Positions 7,182 through 15,165 of a stretch of 55,761 bases of DNA are shown here, in pieces. Under the pieces are notes generated by a model. It was not told the DNA's origin and did no database searches. It saw nothing but the letters and a program-made list of their open reading frames with translations. How positions within the stretch are numbered: the stretch's first letter is position 1; the number at the start of each line of letters is the position of its first letter. Both the position numbers and the translations under genes were made by a program. The DNA comes from a virus. The stretch spans positions 1-55,761 of the IMG/VR virus record IMGVR_UViG_3300033148_004574; one strand, written 5' to 3'.

Positions 7182-7400
7182 ATGCACACATACACATACG
7201 ATCCACGCGACCAGCTCGACAGCCGGATCGACCTGCAACGTGCCGTGGCCAGGTTGGACGCCATCGACCGGACGATTCTGGAGATGACGGTCGCCGGGTA
7301 CACGCAGGCTGAGATCGGAGAGCGGGTGGGAATGACGCATCAGGCGGTCGCGCTGCGGCTGGCATCAGTTCAGGGCAAGTTGGTGTGTTGGTTGACATAA
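7182..7400 (+). CDS. Sigma70 region 4-like HTH protein
   Basis: 72 aa from ATG 7182, with a very good site (TCGGAGGTGA). Residues 22-70 (LDAIDRTILEMTVAGYTQAEIGERVGMTHQAVALRL) are a sigma region 4/LuxR-type helix-turn-helix. There is no other sigma domain. With the zinc-ribbon gene just downstream, it mirrors the two halves of the fused protein at 4250-4711. Confidence 0.65.
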   Translation: MHTYTYDPRDQLDSRIDLQRAVARLDAIDRTILEMTVAGYTQAEIGERVGMTHQAVALRLASVQGKLVCWLT

Positions 7401-7424
7401 CGCCTTGCAAAAGAGGGCGTTTTT
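7399..7424 (+). terminator. Probable Rho-independent terminator
   Basis: AACGCCTT pairs with AGGGCGTT across a 7-nt loop (8 pairs, one G-T), followed by five Ts. It overlaps the stop codon of the sigma4-like gene. Confidence 0.55.
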
Positions 7425-7446
7425 GTGCTGTAGAAAGTGAGGGGGT

Positions 7447-7704
7447 ATGGCGTCTTTGGGCCGGTGCATGATCTGTGACAAGCGGATTGCGTGTGCGCAT
7501 GTCATATGTGCTGGCTGCGAGCGCGACTATGGGTTGGGTGGGCCGCGACGAGACTGGCCCGCTTGGGCCAAGGCCCTCTATCGAGAGTATCGCCAACAGC
7601 GGCGGTTGGAGAAGGATCGTCTTGCACACGAAGATGCCACCGAGCGGGGGGACGCAGTCTATAACATCTCTTGCTACGGGAACTTCAATGACGACGGGTG
7701 TTGA
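7447..7704 (+). CDS. Zinc-ribbon protein
   Basis: 85 aa from ATG 7447, behind GAGGGG. Two CxxC pairs (CMIC near residue 7, CAGC near 21) precede a DWPAWAKALYREY helix that matches the N-terminal module of the 4250 protein (WPEWARELKRDH). The sigma4 part is absent here and is encoded separately just upstream. It probably binds nucleic acid or protein through the ribbon; the function is unknown. Confidence 0.55.
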   Translation: MASLGRCMICDKRIACAHVICAGCERDYGLGGPRRDWPAWAKALYREYRQQRRLEKDRLAHEDATERGDAVYNISCYGNFNDDGC

Positions 7705-7822
7705 TTCTCGGGTTGCAGCGCTCCGCGAGGGGCGGGCGTGGCCGATCTTTACGAGACAAGAGCCGCGGGCAACGGGTGATGCCTGGACGCGGCTGCTTGC
7801 TCTCTTGGATGACGCGAGCTGA
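7688..7822 (+). CDS. Small hypothetical protein
   Basis: 44 aa from ATG 7688, overlapping the zinc-ribbon gene by 17 nt. It has an amphipathic helix-rich sequence and no recognised family. Support is limited to the coding look and the overlap. Confidence 0.4.
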   Translation: MTTGVDSRVAALREGRAWPIFTRQEPRATGDAWTRLLALLDDAS

Positions 7823-8094
7823 CCGGCCCAGAGCCGGCACAGTATACGGCCGCGTCATGCGCGGCTAGCCGAGTTGTTTTCCGAGTTTCTGACCGTTCAT
7901 CAGCGAGGGGGCGTCGTCACTAAGACGTTTGCGCGAGGTGCGGATGACTGCCGCGTAAACATCGCGCGCGCTAGCGACCTGGCGTGGACGGTCAAAAGCC
8001 CGTAAGGCCCGGAGTGCCTGGCCGTCACAGCGGTGACCTAGAGACCGTGACAGACTGAAATCGGGTGCCGGGGTGGCCCAGGGTGGAGGTGGAC
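7823..8094 (+). other. 272-bp gene-free stretch with several hairpins, possible noncoding RNA
   Basis: No credible ORF is seen. It holds several potential hairpins: CCGGC/GCCGG close to 7825, GACGG/CCGTC enclosing nested GGCC-type pairs near 7990-8030, and GTCAC/GTGAC near 8025-8040. The clustering suggests a structured leader or small RNA before the 8095 gene. I cannot assign a family. Confidence 0.3.
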
Positions 8095-8487
8095 GTGACT
8101 GACCACGCCGATGACCTGGTACGGTATGGCCCCGACGCCGTTGCTACGCGCGTGATCCAACGCCAGGGTGGCGCGTTAGAGTGGTTGGGGGCGGACGCGA
8201 TGATTACTGACTTCTACGCTCAGCCGCCAGCCGAGGCAGAAGAGTACGGAGGGCCGGTCATCGTTGAGAGTGTGGAAGAGATGGCCGTGCCTGTAGTTGA
8301 CGTTGGCAGGGATGCCAGTAGCGAGACGACGGCCATGTGGCAGCCCGAGGCAGACGACACCATGAGCTTGCCCGAGGGATACGTGCAGGACGCGGTGGAG
8401 CGGGTGCTTGCGCCCAGCAGGGCCGTCGTGATCAAGGAGGTTCTGCGCGAGGACGCGGAGCTGTGGCAGAGGCTGGCGGATGCCTAA
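8095..8487 (+). CDS. Hypothetical acidic protein
   Basis: 130 aa from GTG 8095, with GGAGG 5 nt upstream; an in-frame start at 8065 is less likely. The protein is acidic and has no motif I recognise. It precedes the HNH and methyltransferase genes on the way to the packaging genes. Confidence 0.5.
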   Translation: MTDHADDLVRYGPDAVATRVIQRQGGALEWLGADAMITDFYAQPPAEAEEYGGPVIVESVEEMAVPVVDVGRDASSETTAMWQPEADDTMSLPEGYVQDAVERVLAPSRAVVIKEVLREDAELWQRLADA

Positions 8488-8546
8488 GCGGCTGGTTGCC
8501 GCATTGCGGCGGCGCGCTCGGTTCTTGCGGGCGCGGTGACGCTGGC

Positions 8547-8855
8547 ATGACCCATGCCCAGCTTTGGCTTGCGGTGCTGGAGCGCGACGACAGGACGTGC
8601 CAGGATTGCGGCTGTTATGCGGTCGAGACGCACCACATTGTTGGCAGGCGACGCGAGGGCGCATGGGACGTGCGCAACATGATCACGCTGTGCCCAATGT
8701 GCCATCGTGGCCGCGACAAGGGCGCCGGCGCGCACACACACGCGGCGCGGCTGCGGCACATCGCGTTGCTGCGGGCCAAGCATGGGTACGACTACAGCGA
8801 CATGGGCGGGCGGTGGACGGAACTGGTGAGGGAGCTTGGCGAAACAAATCACTGA
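8547..8855 (+). CDS. HNH endonuclease
   Basis: 102 aa. Two zinc-binding CxxC pairs (CQDC, CPMC) frame the HNH core: THHIVGRR with tandem His, Asn in VRNMITLC, and a final His in MCHRG. This is the compact HNH nuclease that phages often encode near terS/terL and that can assist DNA packaging. It sits 1.3 kb before terS. It overlaps the methyltransferase gene by 20 nt. Confidence 0.8.
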   Translation: MTHAQLWLAVLERDDRTCQDCGCYAVETHHIVGRRREGAWDVRNMITLCPMCHRGRDKGAGAHTHAARLRHIALLRAKHGYDYSDMGGRWTELVRELGETNH

Positions 8856-10128
8856 TATCGCGGACCTGACACCCGACGCGAAGAACGCCAACCGGGGCAC
8901 AGAGCGCGGGCGGTATATGATCGAGCAGAGCCTCCGCAAGCTGGGCGCTGGTCGGTCCATCGTCGTTGACGCTGACGGCCAAGTGGTTGCGGGCAACAAG
9001 ACGCTGGAAGCCGCCGCCGAGCTGGACCTGCCGGTGCGTGTGGTGCGGACCAACGGCCAGGAGTTGGTAGTCGTCCAGCGCGAGGACTGGCACCTCGACG
9101 CGGACGGCCCGGCGAGAGAGTACGCCTACGCCGACAACAGAGCGAGTGAGATTGGCCTGGACTGGGATCCCGCGCAGGTGGCGTTGGACCTTGACGCCGG
9201 CCTGGACCTGTCGGACATGTTCCGCGAGGACGAGCTGCAAGCGGTGCTGGAGCAGGCGGCGAATGAGATGCTTGCGGCGGATGGTGCCGAAGCACCGGAG
9301 CCACAGATCGACAAGGCCGCCGAGTTGCAGGAGAAGTGGCAGATCGAGCGTGGGCAGATATGGGAGATCCCGAGCAAGACCGTCAACGGCAGATGTCATC
9401 GTGTTATGTGCGGCGACAGCACAAGCGCAGATGATGTGGCGCGGTTGTATGGCGATGCCCGTCTCTCTGTTGTGTGGACTGATCCGCCATATGGTGTGAG
9501 CTATGGCAAAAAGAACCGCTATCTCCAAACGATCGGTCGGGCCGATCGTTTGCTTGGCGATATCGAGGGTGATGACCTGAAGCCCGAGCAGGTTTTTGTG
9601 TTAGTGCGCGATGCGTTGGCCGCGCTGGCGACGCTCGCGGTGCCGGGCGCGGTGGCATATGTAGCGGCCCCGCCGGGGCCGCTACACCGCTTCTTCATCG
9701 ATGCCATGAATGCGTCGGGCTTCCAGTATCGGCACCAGCTCATTTGGTTGAAAAACCAGCTAGTCTTTGGGCGCAGCGATTACATGTACAAGCATGAGCC
9801 GATCTTGTATGGCTGGCTGCAGAATGGGGCGCATTTCTTCGAGCCGCGAACCAGCAACTGCTCGGTGTTTGAGTTTGACCGGCCTCGGGCCTCAAAGATG
9901 CATCCGACCGAGAAGCCGGTGGAGCTGGTCGCTGCGATGATTCAGAATAGCTGTCAGCCCGGAGATACTGTGGGCGAGGCTTTTGCGGGTAGCGGGACGG
10001 ATTTCGTTGCTGCTGAGCGGACGGGTCGCCTTTGCTATGGCATGGAGATTGAGCCGAAGTACGTTGCCGTCACGCTCCAGCGGCTTGTCGATATGGCCCT
10101 AGAGCCTCGGTTGGCGGGGACGAGCTGA
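8836..10128 (+). CDS. ParB-like domain fused to a DNA N4/N6 methyltransferase
   Basis: 430 aa from TTG 8836 behind GAGGGAG. Residues 1-110 resemble the ParB/sulfiredoxin nuclease-like domain often joined to phage methylases (VVAGNKTLEAA). Residues about 210-430 are an amino-methyltransferase: the catalytic DPPYGVSY comes first and the SAM-binding AFAGSGTDF near the C-terminus, which is the beta-class order. It probably methylates adenine or N4-cytosine in phage DNA to evade restriction. Confidence 0.8.
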   Translation: MAKQITDIADLTPDAKNANRGTERGRYMIEQSLRKLGAGRSIVVDADGQVVAGNKTLEAAAELDLPVRVVRTNGQELVVVQREDWHLDADGPAREYAYADNRASEIGLDWDPAQVALDLDAGLDLSDMFREDELQAVLEQAANEMLAADGAEAPEPQIDKAAELQEKWQIERGQIWEIPSKTVNGRCHRVMCGDSTSADDVARLYGDARLSVVWTDPPYGVSYGKKNRYLQTIGRADRLLGDIEGDDLKPEQVFVLVRDALAALATLAVPGAVAYVAAPPGPLHRFFIDAMNASGFQYRHQLIWLKNQLVFGRSDYMYKHEPILYGWLQNGAHFFEPRTSNCSVFEFDRPRASKMHPTEKPVELVAAMIQNSCQPGDTVGEAFAGSGTDFVAAERTGRLCYGMEIEPKYVAVTLQRLVDMALEPRLAGTS

Positions 10129-10130
10129 AT

Positions 10131-10631
10131 GTGGTCAGGCAAGGCACGCACGAAACACTTGACACACTTGGCCCAACTATGGACGCCTTTTGCGAGGCAC
10201 TGCGCAAGTGGGGCATCGTGCGGCATGCCTGCGAGCAGGCCAAGATCGGGCGGACGACCGCCTACCGTTGGCGCAAGAAGTACAAGACTTTTGCCGACCG
10301 ATGGGACGACGCGCTGGAAGACGCGACCGACAGTTTGGAGATGATCGCGCGGGCGCGGGCGGTGCGCAAGGTCAACCCGAGCGACCGGCTGCTGGTGCTG
10401 CTGCTGAAGGCGCATAGGCCGGAGAAGTTCGGCGACACGCAGCGACACGAGCACACAGGCAAGGACGGCGGGCCAATTGAGGCGAAGGTAACAATAAGTG
10501 CCGAGGAGCGAGACCGAGCGATTGCTGCGCTCGCAGAGTACATTGAGAGCGGGCTATGCAAGCGCAATGATGAGGCGGACGGCGCTTTGGGTGCCACAGA
10601 GCGCGGCGCAGTGGGCGGGCTATCTGAGTAA
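10131..10631 (+). CDS. terS: Terminase small subunit
   Basis: 166 aa from GTG 10131; ATG 10179 is an alternative start. The N-terminal helix-turn-helix (VRHACEQAKIGRTTAYRWRKKYKTFADRWDDAL) is typical of phage small terminase subunits, which recognise the packaging site. It lies directly before and overlaps the large subunit. Confidence 0.7.
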   Translation: MVRQGTHETLDTLGPTMDAFCEALRKWGIVRHACEQAKIGRTTAYRWRKKYKTFADRWDDALEDATDSLEMIARARAVRKVNPSDRLLVLLLKAHRPEKFGDTQRHEHTGKDGGPIEAKVTISAEERDRAIAALAEYIESGLCKRNDEADGALGATERGAVGGLSE

Positions 10632-11967
10632 GGCCGACGAGCTGTTCTACGGCGGCGCGGCTGGTGGGGGAAAGAGCGATCTCCTGCTGGGCCTAGCCGC
10701 AACTGCGCACCGGCGCAGCATCATCTTTCGGCGCGAGTACCCGCAACTGATGGGGATCATAGACCGGGGGAAGCAGATCATCACGGCCGAGTACGGGACA
10801 TATAACGGTCAGGATCACGTTTGGCGGATGAAAGACGGCCGCCAGATCGAGCTTGGCGCCGTGCAGTATGAGGGCGACGTGCAGAAATACCAGGGGCGGC
10901 CGCACGATTTGGTAGCATTCGATGAGGGTCCGCAGTTCACCGAGGCGCAGTACAGGTTTCTCAATGGATGGAAGCGTACCGAAGACCCGAACCAGCGAAC
11001 GCGGACGGTGTTGACAGGCAATCCGCCGGTGACGGCAGAGGGGCGCTGGGTGATCGATTATTGGGCGCCGTGGCTAGACCCAGCGCACGACAACCCAGCG
11101 CTGCCGGGCGAGCTACGATGGTTCGCGGTGCTTGGGGGTGAGGACGTAGAGGTAGACGGGCCGGAGCCGATCGTACACGACGGCGAGACGATCCACCCCA
11201 AGAGCAGGACGTTCATCCCGGCGCGCGTCGAGGACAACCCGTTCTATATGGCCACAGGATACAAGAGCCAGCTCCAGGCGTTGCCGGAGCCGCTGCGGAG
11301 TGCACTGCTGCATGGTGACTTTCGTGTTGCTGTTGAGGACGACCCGTGGCAGATCATCCCGCGCGCGTGGGTGCGGGCGGCGATGGATCGCTGGCAGGAT
11401 GGGCCGGTGGGGCCGATGACGGCGTTGGGCGTAGACGTGGCGCGCGGAGGCAGGGACAGAACGGTGCTGGTCGCACGACATGGGCAGTGGTTCGCGCCGT
11501 TACGAGTGTATCCGGGCAGTAGGACGCCCGACGGGCCGGCGGTGGCGGCGCTAGTGACGGGTGCCGTAGGCGATGCCAACCCGGTGGTCAACGTTGACGT
11601 GATTGGTGTGGGAGCGTCGGTTTACGATCACCTGCGTGACAGGTTCGACACGGTAGGGGTGAACTTTGGTGAGGGGAGCGATGAACTAGACCGCTCGGGC
11701 CGGCTGACATTTGCCAATGTGCGCGCACAGGCATACTGGCAGATGCGTGAGGCGCTGGACCCGGCGAATGGTGCGGAGATCGCGCTGCCGGACGATCCGG
11801 CGCTCTTGGCGGAGCTTTGCACGCCACGCTGGACGATGCGCGCGCGGGGGATTCAGGTGGAGAGCAAGGTCGAGATAGTGAAGCGCACGGGCCGATCGCC
11901 GGACCTTGCAGACGCCGTTGTGCTGGCGTTGCTGCCCACGGCTACGGCCTCAATTATCCTCATATGA
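10567..11967 (+). CDS. terL: Terminase large subunit
   Basis: 466 aa from ATG 10567 (or 10570). The Walker A motif GGAAGGGKS is near residue 30 and Walker B LVAFDEG near 115, forming the packaging ATPase. A C-terminal RNase H-like nuclease begins at GVDVARGGRD near residue 300. It overlaps terS by 65 nt and the portal gene by 4 nt. It cuts and pumps DNA into the prohead. Confidence 0.88.
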   Translation: MMRRTALWVPQSAAQWAGYLSKADELFYGGAAGGGKSDLLLGLAATAHRRSIIFRREYPQLMGIIDRGKQIITAEYGTYNGQDHVWRMKDGRQIELGAVQYEGDVQKYQGRPHDLVAFDEGPQFTEAQYRFLNGWKRTEDPNQRTRTVLTGNPPVTAEGRWVIDYWAPWLDPAHDNPALPGELRWFAVLGGEDVEVDGPEPIVHDGETIHPKSRTFIPARVEDNPFYMATGYKSQLQALPEPLRSALLHGDFRVAVEDDPWQIIPRAWVRAAMDRWQDGPVGPMTALGVDVARGGRDRTVLVARHGQWFAPLRVYPGSRTPDGPAVAALVTGAVGDANPVVNVDVIGVGASVYDHLRDRFDTVGVNFGEGSDELDRSGRLTFANVRAQAYWQMREALDPANGAEIALPDDPALLAELCTPRWTMRARGIQVESKVEIVKRTGRSPDLADAVVLALLPTATASIILI

Positions 11968-14030
11968 TGATGAATAAAGCTCTCCGAGATACGTATGTCG
12001 CCGGCGGCGTGACCGAGAAGGCCATGTCGTTGGACCAGTTGGATGCGCAGATCAGGCAGCAGTCGGCGGAGAAGACCGAAGCACACGCCTATGGTGCTGT
12101 GCCCTACGTCTGGCGCGCTATGCGACTGCGCTGCAATGCGCTCGCTGGCCTTCCGTGGTCGCTGTACAACGACGCTGGTGAGGAGGTCGATCACCCATGG
12201 GATCTTGACTTCTCCTGGTTGTTGTGGCGTACCGAGGCAGCGCTGTGCCTGGCCGGGGCGTCGTACTGGCGCAAGTACAAGGTCAAGCCCTTCCTGCAAT
12301 GGCTCAACCCGTTCACGATGACGGTGGAGCCGGCGCCGAATGTGCGCGTTGCGCCTGACGGCGTGGCGGGGTTCACGCAGCGCGTGAAGGCCGAAGAGGT
12401 CAAGTTCCGGCGTGACCAGGTGGTATATGTGCCACTGTTTGACCCGCGCGACGACATTGGCGCGGGCGTGGCGCCAGTGCAGGTGGCGCTCAATGCGGCT
12501 GGGGTCGCGGAGAATGTGACGACTTGGGCCAGCCAGTTCTTTGAGAAGGGTGCGATCCCATACTTTGTGCTTACGACCGAGGGACGGATCAACGACGCGG
12601 ACCAGAAGCGCGTGCGCGACTTCTGGGATCGGCTGTTCGGCGGCGTGCGCAGGATGTGGAAGACCGCCGTGTTGCAGAACGGTCTCAAGCCCACCACCAT
12701 CGGTCATCCGGTCAAAGAGCTAGCCATGACAGAGCTGGATGACCAGGTGCTGCGCAAGATCGCGGCGGCACTGGAAGTGCCGTTGACGATGGTCAACCAG
12801 TCGGCAGCTAACTATGCCACGGCTAAGGCTGACCGGCAGAGCTTCTACTATGAGACCGTGTTCCCCGAGGCGCGGCGCATCGAGTCAGCGACCAACGCAC
12901 AGCTCTGGAGCGACATGGGCCTGCGGTTCGAGTTCAAGTATGGGGACGTTGAGGCGGTCCAGCAGGACGAGGCAGAGAAAGCCGGCGGGATCACGCAATT
13001 GATGGACCAAGCGCTGGCACAGCACACCTCGGGCATTCTGGCGCGCAATCAGGCGCAGTACATCGTAACCTCGCTTTGGGGGCAGATGGGACTCGATCTT
13101 GAGGACGTGCCGGCGATCCCCGACGACGAGGAAGAGGAAGAGTCAGGCGAGACGGAGCTGGCCGAGAATCTGGAACAGGAAGAGCCGGATGACGAGACGC
13201 CCGACACCGAGGAGATGATCGGTGAGCTACGCAAGTGGCGGCGCAAGGTGCGCAATCGCGGCGCAGGCTGCGAGTTTGCGAGCGAAGCTATTCCTGGCTG
13301 GGTCAAGACGGCCGTGGCGCAGCGGTTGGCGCTGGATGCCGATACGGCCTTTGACCCGTGGCTGAAGGCCGATGCGCTTCAAGTCTCGCTTGAGGATCGG
13401 CTGCGTGAGGTGCTGAATACTATCTATGCCAGCCATCTGCCGCGGATCATACGCGCGGTGTTACAGCAGGAGCGGCCGGATATGGAGCCCGTGTATTTGG
13501 CGACGCGCAGTGCGATTATCCCGCTCTATCAGGAAGCGATCATCAACGCCACGCTGGAGCAGGCGTCGGCCATGGGCTACGGCGTAGACTATGACGACCT
13601 GATGACCGACGCCGCGCAGTGGGCCAGCAACAACGCGGCCCGGCTAGTACGGCAGATCAGCGAGACGGATCGCAAGCATCTCCAGAAGATCATCACGCAA
13701 CTGGCCAACGGCGAGATTGATAATGATGCGGCCCAGGCGCTGCTGGCCACGGTGTTCGGCAAGACACGCGCCGACATGATCACGACAACGGAGATCACCC
13801 AGGCGCTACACGAGGCATCGGTGCAATTGCAGGATCGGCTCGCGGTGCAAGGGGTCAAGACGGTGATCCGCTGGCTGACAGCTGAGGACGAACGGGTGTG
13901 CCCAATCTGCGAGCCGTTGGATCACACGACGGAAGCGGTGTGGGCGGCGGAGTTCCCCGATGGGCCACCGGCGCATGTCCGGTGCCGGTGCCGAACGGTT
14001 GTGGAGGTGGCCCGTGAGCATGATCGTTAG
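11964..14030 (+). CDS. Portal protein fused to a MuF-like head morphogenesis domain
   Basis: 688 aa; ATG 11964 overlaps the terL stop. The first 430 residues form an HK97-type portal (VWRAMRLRCNALAGLPWSLY, and a VKELAMTELDDQVLRKI-type segment). An acidic stretch rich in Glu near residues 385-425 links it to a C-terminal MuF domain ending in CPIC ... PPAHVRCRCRT, the hallmark of MuF/SPP1 gp7 minor head proteins. In most phages these are two genes. The fusion would place one MuF domain per portal subunit. Confidence 0.82.
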   Translation: MMMNKALRDTYVAGGVTEKAMSLDQLDAQIRQQSAEKTEAHAYGAVPYVWRAMRLRCNALAGLPWSLYNDAGEEVDHPWDLDFSWLLWRTEAALCLAGASYWRKYKVKPFLQWLNPFTMTVEPAPNVRVAPDGVAGFTQRVKAEEVKFRRDQVVYVPLFDPRDDIGAGVAPVQVALNAAGVAENVTTWASQFFEKGAIPYFVLTTEGRINDADQKRVRDFWDRLFGGVRRMWKTAVLQNGLKPTTIGHPVKELAMTELDDQVLRKIAAALEVPLTMVNQSAANYATAKADRQSFYYETVFPEARRIESATNAQLWSDMGLRFEFKYGDVEAVQQDEAEKAGGITQLMDQALAQHTSGILARNQAQYIVTSLWGQMGLDLEDVPAIPDDEEEEESGETELAENLEQEEPDDETPDTEEMIGELRKWRRKVRNRGAGCEFASEAIPGWVKTAVAQRLALDADTAFDPWLKADALQVSLEDRLREVLNTIYASHLPRIIRAVLQQERPDMEPVYLATRSAIIPLYQEAIINATLEQASAMGYGVDYDDLMTDAAQWASNNAARLVRQISETDRKHLQKIITQLANGEIDNDAAQALLATVFGKTRADMITTTEITQALHEASVQLQDRLAVQGVKTVIRWLTAEDERVCPICEPLDHTTEAVWAAEFPDGPPAHVRCRCRTVVEVAREHDR

Positions 14031-14490
14031 GCTCCACGTCGAGGGGCTGGGCCAGTTCGCCGCGCTGACCTCCGCGGCGGTGCAGCGTGCGGCCAGGCGC
14101 GCGGTAGACCAGGTTGCTCAGATTGTTCAAGACAAGATGGCCGTCTACCCGCCCGAGGGCGACTACAACCGGCCTGGCCCGTATCCGAAGCGGTGGTATC
14201 AGCGACATTGGGGACCACGCTGGGCGCGCGCCGATGGCACTGTGGGCGGGCGCAACACGTCGCAGATGCTACAGAAGCACTGGCGGAATCAATGGATTGC
14301 GCCCCTGACGCGCAAGGTTTTCAACACCGTCACATATGCGCCATATGTGCAGGCGGCGGAGCACCAGACGACGACTCACAGGCGGCATGGATGGCAGACG
14401 GATGAGGACGTGGCGAACGAGTTGGAGCGGGGCATAGAGGTGGATCAGATCATCAGCCGCGAGCTAGACAAGGAGTTGATGCTACTGTGA
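14014..14490 (+). CDS. Putative neck or minor head protein
   Basis: 158 aa from GTG 14014, with GGAGGTGG just upstream; ATG 14020 is an alternative. The position right after portal-MuF and the basic, HK97 gp10-like look (RAVDQVAQIVQDKMAVYPP) suggest a head-completion or tail-component protein. The family assignment is weak. Confidence 0.45.
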   Translation: MSMIVRLHVEGLGQFAALTSAAVQRAARRAVDQVAQIVQDKMAVYPPEGDYNRPGPYPKRWYQRHWGPRWARADGTVGGRNTSQMLQKHWRNQWIAPLTRKVFNTVTYAPYVQAAEHQTTTHRRHGWQTDEDVANELERGIEVDQIISRELDKELMLL

Positions 14491-14636
14491 ATGACGCCGA
14501 CCGCGCGCTGCTACTGGCTCGGCGCCAAGCGCTGCTGATCGAGTTGGGGGCCATCGAGGATCGGCTCGGGATGCCGCGGAGCGTAGTGCCGAAGCACAAG
14601 CGAGACAGAAAGGGCACCGATAATGCCAAGACGTGA
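14487..14636 (+). CDS. Small hypothetical protein
   Basis: 49 aa from GTG 14487, overlapping the previous stop, with AAGGAG about 11 nt upstream. It is a helical N-terminal half with a basic C-terminus. No family is recognised. Confidence 0.4.
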   Translation: MNDADRALLLARRQALLIELGAIEDRLGMPRSVVPKHKRDRKGTDNAKT

Positions 14637-14802
14637 CGGAACAGGACCGAATGGACAAGGACCGCTGACGGGCCGTGGGCTGGGGCCATGTGCCTCTGGG
14701 CCGATTGTACGCCAACCGATGCGTTTTGGACGCGGGGACCGGCGGCAGTGGCCGCGCTGGGGCATGGGGCGACGCAGATCACCCAGGGGGTGGTGGCGGT
14801 GA
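14623..14802 (+). CDS. DUF5320-like small Gly/Arg-rich protein
   Basis: 59 aa from ATG 14623 behind AAAGGG. The start MPRRDGTGPNGQGPLTGRGL is the signature of the DUF5320 family of small Gly-rich proteins (usual form MPxGDxTGPxGxGPMTGR). The rest is Arg/Trp-rich. The function of that family is unknown, and finding it within a phage head operon is unusual. It overlaps both neighbours in other frames. Confidence 0.55.
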   Translation: MPRRDGTGPNGQGPLTGRGLGPCASGPIVRQPMRFGRGDRRQWPRWGMGRRRSPRGWWR

Positions 14803-14996
14803 TGGGTGAGTGCGGCGTGACCCGCGAGATGCTGGCGGGGTCCGAGCGATACGCGTTGATGGTGCAATGGGCAGAGAATCTACACGCCATACGCGCGGCG
14901 CTAGGCGCAGGCTTTCAGTTCCTGACCTCCCGTGCTTTTGAGTGTCTGTTCATGGAAACAGAGTTCACGACGGACACGGTACGGGAGATGGGATAG
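14802..14996 (+). CDS. Small hypothetical protein
   Basis: 64 aa from ATG 14802, overlapping the previous stop (TGATG). It is helical and acidic with no known family. It is the last ORF before the structured intergenic region upstream of the capsid gene. Confidence 0.4.
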   Translation: MGECGVTREMLAGSERYALMVQWAENLHAIRAALGAGFQFLTSRAFECLFMETEFTTDTVREMG

Positions 14997-15003
14997 CACG
15001 ATA

Positions 15004-15045
15004 GCGCGTGGGATGGTCTAGCCGGTTCGACTCCGGCACCGCGCA
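15004..15045 (+). ncRNA. Mini tRNA-like element (T arm plus short acceptor stem, no anticodon arm)
   Basis: GCCGG-TTCGACT-CCGGC at 15021-15037 is a canonical tRNA T arm with a perfect 5-bp stem and consensus 7-nt loop. GCGCG at 15004-15008 pairs with CGCGC at 15040-15044 as a shortened acceptor stem. GGATGGTCTA between them resembles a D loop. No anticodon arm is present. It could be a tRNA remnant left by recombination or a functional tRNA-like structure or processing site in the head-operon mRNA. Confidence 0.45.
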
Positions 15046-15074
15046 CTGATAACTGAATAAGCCACCGGGAAACC

Positions 15075-15137
15075 AGCGGCGCTTTTTCTGGGACAGCGGA
15101 CAACCACCGTCCTGGGGAGAGCGCCGCTTTTTGTTTG
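15075..15137 (+). terminator. Long hairpin followed by a T-run, before the capsid gene
   Basis: AGCGGCGCT and AGCGCCGCT form a perfect 9-bp stem that closes a loop containing a second GGAC/GTCC stem, and the structure ends in TTTTTG. The arrangement fits a Rho-independent terminator or attenuator between the portal-side genes and the protease-capsid gene, about 30 bp before ATG 15166. Confidence 0.55.
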
Positions 15138-15165
15138 CCGAGGATAGTGACGACGAGGGATAGCT

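Noticed and set aside
8484-9528. Long minus-strand frames opposite the HNH and methyltransferase genes
   Set aside because: They are shadows of strongly recognisable plus-strand genes in GC-rich DNA.
10129-10344. ATG-started ORF at the terS position in another frame
   Set aside because: Its product is Arg/Ser-rich noise. The GTG 10131 frame gives the HTH typical of small terminase.
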